Of a stretch of DNA of 35,399 nt, positions 31,697 to 35,399 are shown in pieces; the stretch's first letter is position 1; every line of letters starts with the position of its first letter. The position numbers and the translations under genes are program-made. Origin of the DNA: an uncultured Bacteroidales bacterium. Lineage in GTDB: Bacteria > Bacteroidota > Bacteroidia > Bacteroidales > Bacteroidaceae. The notes beneath the pieces are model-generated. The model saw nothing but the letters and a program-made list of their open reading frames with translations. It did not search any database and was not told the DNA's origin. The stretch spans positions 1 through 35,399 of the forward strand of contig CACZCX010000014.1 in NCBI GenBank assembly GCA_902779875.1. The letters are read 5' to 3'.

Positions 31697-34387
31697 TTAT
31701 TTTCTGAGAGCGGCCATGCTCTCCTTTATGGTTGCAATCTTCTGAGTGGCATCGGCCTGTTTCTTACGCTCGTTCTCAACGACGGCGGCAGGTGCGTGTG
31801 CCACAAAGTTCTCATTCTGCAGCTTGGCGTTCACACCCTTGAGGAATCCCTCCAGGTGCTCCAGCTCGGCCTGCATCTTCTTAAGTTCAGCCTCTACATC
31901 TATATGTCCGCCCAGACGTACGGCGAATTCCTGAGTTCCGATCATGAACGCAGCGGAGCCCTCGCTCTTGGCATCGGCAATCACGATTTCGTCAAGTCCG
32001 GCCATCTTGATGATGACACTGTTCAGGGCCGATAAGGGGTTGCTGCCTACAGCCTCGACTGTGAGCGGCTCACGGGGTCCTATGTTCTTGCTCTTACGGA
32101 TGGAGCGGATCTCGGTCACTACCTGCTTGGCCTCCTCAAAACGGGCGAGCAGAGCCTCATCGGCCTTGGCGCTTACCAGGTCAAGGATGGTCTCGTTCAT
32201 GATGCTCACGCCGGCCTTACGCTCACGTACGTTCTGCCAGAGTTCCTCTGTGATGAACGGCATGAAGGGGTGCAGGAGCTTGAGCAGCTGCTCGAACATG
32301 ACAAGTGTAGCCTCATATGTCTTGGAGTCGATCGGCTGGCCGTATGCGGGCTTGATGATCTCCAGATACCAGCTTGCGAACTCATCCCAGAACAGTTTGT
32401 AGACAGCCATCAGGGCCTCGCTGATACGGTACTTGGTCATGAGGTCATCCATCTCGGCTGCAGTAGCGTTGAGCTTGCTGCGGAACCAGTCAACTGCAAT
32501 CTTTGAGCTCTCGGGCTGCTCTATGTCACTTACAGTCCAACCCTGAGTCAGACGGAAGGCGTTCCATATCTTGTTGTTGAAGTTACGTCCCTGCTCGCAG
32601 ATGGCCTCATCGAAAGGTATATCGTTACCTGCAGGTGCAGAGAGCATAAGTCCCATACGTACGCCGTCAGCGCCGTACTTCTCGATCAGACCTATGGGAT
32701 CAGGTGAGTTACCGAGTGACTTACTCATCTTGCGACCCAGCTTGTCACGTACAATACCGGTAAAGTATACGTTGCGGAAAGGCATATCGTGTCTGTACTC
32801 GTAACCTGACATGATCATACGTGCCACCCAGAAGAATATGATATCCGGACCGGTTACCAGGTCGTTTGTGGGATAGTAGTACTTGATCTCCTCGTTGTCG
32901 GGGTTGTTGATGCCGTCAAAGAGGCTGATAGGCCAGAGCCATGAGCTGAACCATGTATCGAGCACATCCTCATCCTGACGCAGGTCGGCAGCTGTAAGGC
33001 TGTTGTCACCGCTCTTGGCGCGTGCCAGCTCCACAGCCTTGTCGATGGTCTCGGCAACTACAAAACCGCCCTTGGGCATGAAGTAAGCCGGGATACGGTG
33101 TCCCCACCAGAGCTGACGGCTTATGCACCAGTCCTTGATGTTCTCCAGCCAGTTGCGGTAGGTGTTCTTGTACTTGGGCGGGTAGAACTTGAGCTCATCG
33201 TTCATGACAGGAGGCAGAGCCATATCGGCAAAATGCTGCATCTTGAGGAACCACTGCATTGAGAGCTTGGGCTCGATGACAGTGTCCGGATTACGCTCAC
33301 TGTAGCCTACCTTGTTGGTGTAGTCCTCCATCTTCTCGAGCAGGCCTGCATCCTCCAGGTCTATTGCAATCTGCTTCTTTACGGCAAAGCGGTCCATGCC
33401 TACATAAAGGCCGGCCTTCTCGCTCAGTGTACCGTTGTCATTGAATATGTCAATAGTCTCCAGATTGTATTTCTCACCCAGCATATAGTCATTGACATCA
33501 TGTGCGGGAGTTACCTTAAGGCAGCCGGTACCGAACTCGATGTCAACATAATCGTCTTCAATTACGGGAATCACGCGGTTTACCAGAGGTACTATCACCT
33601 TGTGACCCTTGAGCCAGCCGTTCTTGGGATCGGCGGGGTTGATGCACATTGCGGTATCACCCATGATGGTCTCGGGACGTGTGGTGGCGACTACGGCGTA
33701 GTAGCCTTTGGCATCCTTATGTACAACCTCACCCTCGGCTCCTGTGGTCTTGACAGGGTTCTCGGCGGCATCGGCCACATAATATCTCAGGTAGTAGAGC
33801 TTGCTGTGCTCCTCCTTGTAAACCACCTCCTCGTCACTCAGCGCTGTCTGTGCCTTGGGGTCCCAGTTAACCATACGTACGCCGCGGTATATCAGGCCCT
33901 TGTTGTAGAGGTCCACGAACACCTTGATAACGCTCTCCGAGCGCAGGTCATCCATGGTGAATGCGGTGCGGTCCCAGTCGCAGCTGCAACCCAGACGGCG
34001 GAGCTGCTTGAGGATTATGCCTCCGTGTTCCTCCTTCCACTCCCAGGCATGCTTAAGGAACTCCTCACGGGTAAGGTCGGTCTTCTTGATTCCCTGTGCT
34101 GCAAGCTTACCTACAACCTTGGCCTCGGTAGCGATTGATGCGTGGTCGGTACCGGGTACCCAGAGTGCGTTCTTACCCATCATACGGGCACGACGTACAA
34201 GGATATCCTGAATGGTGTTGTTGAGCATATGACCCATGTGAAGCACACCGGTCACATTGGGTGGCGGAATGACTATCGTATAAGGCTCACGGCCGTCAGG
34301 CTCCGAGTGAAAAAACTTGCCATCCTCCCAATACTTGTACCATTTACCCTCCACATCGGCAGGGTTGTATTTACTTGCTAATTCCAT
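31697..34387 (-). CDS. valS: Valyl-tRNA synthetase
   Basis: 896-aa class I synthetase that charges tRNA-Val. The HIGH motif is HMGH at residues 50-53 within [15 protein letters not shown]. The KMSKS motif is within [14 protein letters not shown] near residue 540. The editing (CP1) domain lies between, with [17 protein letters not shown] and the [16 protein letters not shown] segment. The anticodon-binding domain has [11 protein letters not shown]. The last 60 residues form the C-terminal coiled coil typical of ValRS ([20 protein letters not shown]). Length is normal. A -7 box for its promoter lies 29 nt upstream, divergent from mazG. It heads an operon with the coiled-coil protein and the helicase. 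Confidence 0.97.
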   Translation of the reverse strand: MELASKYNPADVEGKWYKYWEDGKFFHSEPDGREPYTIVIPPPNVTGVLHMGHMLNNTIQDILVRRARMMGKNALWVPGTDHASIATEAKVVGKLAAQGIKKTDLTREEFLKHAWEWKEEHGGIILKQLRRLGCSCDWDRTAFTMDDLRSESVIKVFVDLYNKGLIYRGVRMVNWDPKAQTALSDEEVVYKEEHSKLYYLRYYVADAAENPVKTTGAEGEVVHKDAKGYYAVVATTRPETIMGDTAMCINPADPKNGWLKGHKVIVPLVNRVIPVIEDDYVDIEFGTGCLKVTPAHDVNDYMLGEKYNLETIDIFNDNGTLSEKAGLYVGMDRFAVKKQIAIDLEDAGLLEKMEDYTNKVGYSERNPDTVIEPKLSMQWFLKMQHFADMALPPVMNDELKFYPPKYKNTYRNWLENIKDWCISRQLWWGHRIPAYFMPKGGFVVAETIDKAVELARAKSGDNSLTAADLRQDEDVLDTWFSSWLWPISLFDGINNPDNEEIKYYYPTNDLVTGPDIIFFWVARMIMSGYEYRHDMPFRNVYFTGIVRDKLGRKMSKSLGNSPDPIGLIEKYGADGVRMGLMLSAPAGNDIPFDEAICEQGRNFNNKIWNAFRLTQGWTVSDIEQPESSKIAVDWFRSKLNATAAEMDDLMTKYRISEALMAVYKLFWDEFASWYLEIIKPAYGQPIDSKTYEATLVMFEQLLKLLHPFMPFITEELWQNVRERKAGVSIMNETILDLVSAKADEALLARFEEAKQVVTEIRSIRKSKNIGPREPLTVEAVGSNPLSALNSVIIKMAGLDEIVIADAKSEGSAAFMIGTQEFAVRLGGHIDVEAELKKMQAELEHLEGFLKGVNAKLQNENFVAHAPAAVVENERKKQADATQKIATIKESMAALRK

Positions 34388-34416
34388 AAAGAATACCTCT
34401 GTTTCTAAATTGGGTG

Positions 34417-34424
34417 CAAAGGTA
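34417..34424 (-). promoter_or_regulatory. -7 box of the valS operon promoter
   Basis: Minus strand TACCTTTG (TAnnTTTG), 29 nt from the valS ATG. The -33 box is not recognisable. It is divergent from and close to the mazG -7 box. Confidence 0.5.
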
Positions 34425-34437
34425 CTGAATTAATGTG

Positions 34438-34445
34438 TAATTTTG
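34438..34445 (+). promoter_or_regulatory. -7 box of the mazG promoter
   Basis: TAATTTTG (TAnnTTTG), 17 nt before ATG 34463. It decides the start: the longer frame from 34433 would begin upstream of the -7 box and so could not be in the transcript. Confidence 0.55.
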
Positions 34446-34462
34446 CGCTAAAATATAATAAT

Positions 34463-35248
34463 ATGCATACACGCGAGGAAAAGATGCAGGCATTCGGACG
34501 CCTGCTTGACATAATGGATGAGTTAAGGGAAAAGTGTCCCTGGGACAGTGTACAGACCAATGACTCACTCCGCCAGAATACCATTGAGGAGGTTTATGAG
34601 CTTTGTGACGCCATCATGAAGGACAGCAAGGCCGATATCTGCAAGGAGCTGGGCGATGTCCTGCTGCATGTGGTGTTCTACGCCAAGATTGGCAGCGAGA
34701 CAGGCGATTACGATATCAAGGATGTTTGTGACAAACTGTGTGACAAGCTGATCTACCGCCATCCGCACATATACGGCACCACCAATGTGGACGGTCAGGA
34801 GCAGGTGCTTCAGAACTGGGAGCAGCTCAAACTCAAGGAAAAAGGCGGCAACAAGCGTGTGCTGGCCGGTGTGCCCGATGCCCTGCCATCGACCATCAAG
34901 GCTTTCCGCATCCAGGAAAAGGCAGCTCATGTGGGTTTTGACTGGGATACTCCCGAAGGTGCTCTTGACAAAGTCAAGGAGGAGTATGCCGAACTCAAGC
35001 AGGAGATATCGGCCCACGACAAGGAGAAAGCCGAGAGCGAACTTGGTGACCTGCTGTTCTCAATCATCAACGTGGCCCGCCTCTACAAGATCCATCCCGA
35101 TGATGCCCTGGAGCGCACCAACAAGAAGTTCATACGCCGTTTCAACTACGTTGAGGAGGCTGCGCTGGCCGGTAACCGCCAGCTCAAGGACATGACCCTG
35201 GAGGAGATGGACTCCCTCTGGAACGAAGCCAAATCCAAAGGCCTCTAA
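34463..35248 (+). CDS. mazG: Nucleoside triphosphate pyrophosphohydrolase MazG
   Basis: 261 aa with two MazG domains. The first (about 10-120) has CPWDSVQTNDSLRQNTIEEVYEL and KELGDVLLHVVFYAKI; the second (about 150-250) has GFDWDTPEGALDKVKEEYAELK and SELGDLLFSIINVARL. The EExxE and ExxD acidic motifs bind magnesium and cleave NTPs to NMPs and pyrophosphate. In known bacteria MazG hydrolyses damaged nucleotides and lowers (p)ppGpp. Start ATG 34463 is chosen over the in-frame 34433 because of the -7 box. It is divergent from valS. A REP hairpin starts 7 nt after the stop and probably folds at the mRNA 3' end. Confidence 0.95.
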   Translation: MHTREEKMQAFGRLLDIMDELREKCPWDSVQTNDSLRQNTIEEVYELCDAIMKDSKADICKELGDVLLHVVFYAKIGSETGDYDIKDVCDKLCDKLIYRHPHIYGTTNVDGQEQVLQNWEQLKLKEKGGNKRVLAGVPDALPSTIKAFRIQEKAAHVGFDWDTPEGALDKVKEEYAELKQEISAHDKEKAESELGDLLFSIINVARLYKIHPDDALERTNKKFIRRFNYVEEAALAGNRQLKDMTLEEMDSLWNEAKSKGL

Positions 35249-35255
35249 CCGCACT

Positions 35256-35290
35256 AGGGGCACAATAGGGACGGTTCTATCTGTGCCCTT
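35256..35290. repeat. REP-like hairpin after mazG
   Basis: Stem AGGGGCACA (35256-35264) with TGTGCCCTT (35282-35290), one G-T pair, enclosing the core GGGACGGTTCTAT. The core is shared with 15759-15771, while the stem bases differ but still pair. It occurs as a single hairpin here rather than an inverted pair. Confidence 0.8.
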
Positions 35291-35330
35291 GTGAAAATAC
35301 TCCAAGGTGTACAGAACTTTTGGGGTATCG

Positions 35331-35378
35331 GTATCGGAAACCATGGCCGCCCGTGGGCTTGTGAACGGGAGGGGCCCG
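35331..35378. repeat. 48-bp inverted copy of the 6740-6787 repeat
   Basis: An exact 48-base reverse-complement match to the inner right arm and part of the centre of the palindromic element at 6659-6821. The flank at about 35315-35330 is a weaker match to the rest of that arm (about 10 of 16), and the copy runs off the window. It sits 40 nt past the REP hairpin, so two repeat families are stacked downstream of mazG. Confidence 0.9.
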
Positions 35379-35399
35379 TGCCTAAGAAAATGCTCTGGA

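Noticed and set aside
33500-34138. 212-aa open frame antisense to valS
   Set aside because: It lies fully within conserved valS coding sequence, with no promoter or family features.

Overview
The window looks like a chromosomal segment of a Bacteroidales bacterium (Bacteroides/Prevotella-like). This rests on three things: intergenic promoters of the Bacteroidetes type (TTTG, 19-21 nt, TAnnTTTG) with no Shine-Dalgarno sequences, several genes with Bacteroidetes-typical architecture (c. 800-aa FtsX-like permeases, ECF sigma operons with small membrane partners), and anaerobic ribonucleotide reductase. No rRNA, tRNA, CRISPR array, integrase or transposase was seen. Coding density is high and most genes sit in tight operons.

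Layout. 1-1350 is the 3' part of rpsA (ribosomal protein S1), followed by an intrinsic terminator. 1422-3981 (+) is rnz, an ECF-type sigma factor, a small membrane protein and a secreted Gln-rich Spy/CpxP-like protein. 4016-6562 (-) is nrdD-nrdG. 6563-6870 is a 308-bp divergent intergenic region with a 163-bp long-inverted-repeat element. 6871-7272 (+) is a NikR-like regulator. 7269-9199 (-) is a second ECF sigma operon (sigma, membrane protein, lipoprotein). 9352-11244 (+) is a TonB-dependent receptor. 11420-14141 (+) is a TolC-HlyD pair. 14134-15721 (-) is a response regulator and histidine kinase. 15823-28603 (-) is a very large ABC permease locus: one LolD/MacB-type ATPase and five c. 770-840-aa FtsX-type permeases in two operons. 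28736-34387 (-) is valS, a coiled-coil membrane protein and a DEAD-box helicase. 34463-35248 (+) is mazG, followed by repeat elements to the window end.

How the genes work together. The centre (11.3-28.6 kb) reads as one envelope export/stress system: TolC and HlyD as outer-membrane channel and adaptor, the ATPase plus five permeases as MacB-like inner-membrane parts, and a two-component system in the middle. The main finding supports this. A 23-bp motif (AGTGT...GACGTTTT) occurs upstream of all three structural promoters (tolC-hlyD; the ATPase operon; the two-permease operon), each time ending exactly 56 nt upstream of the -7 box, with a correctly spaced -33 box between. The likely reader is the locus's own response regulator, which has a Fis-type HTH but no AAA+ domain. 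That assignment is inference.

Dispersed repeats add a second layer. A REP/BIME-like hairpin pair lies between the permease operon and the response-regulator gene, and its stem supplies the -33 box of the regulator promoter. A related hairpin with compensatory stem changes follows mazG. A 48-bp exact inverted copy of part of the nrdD-nikR palindromic element closes the window.
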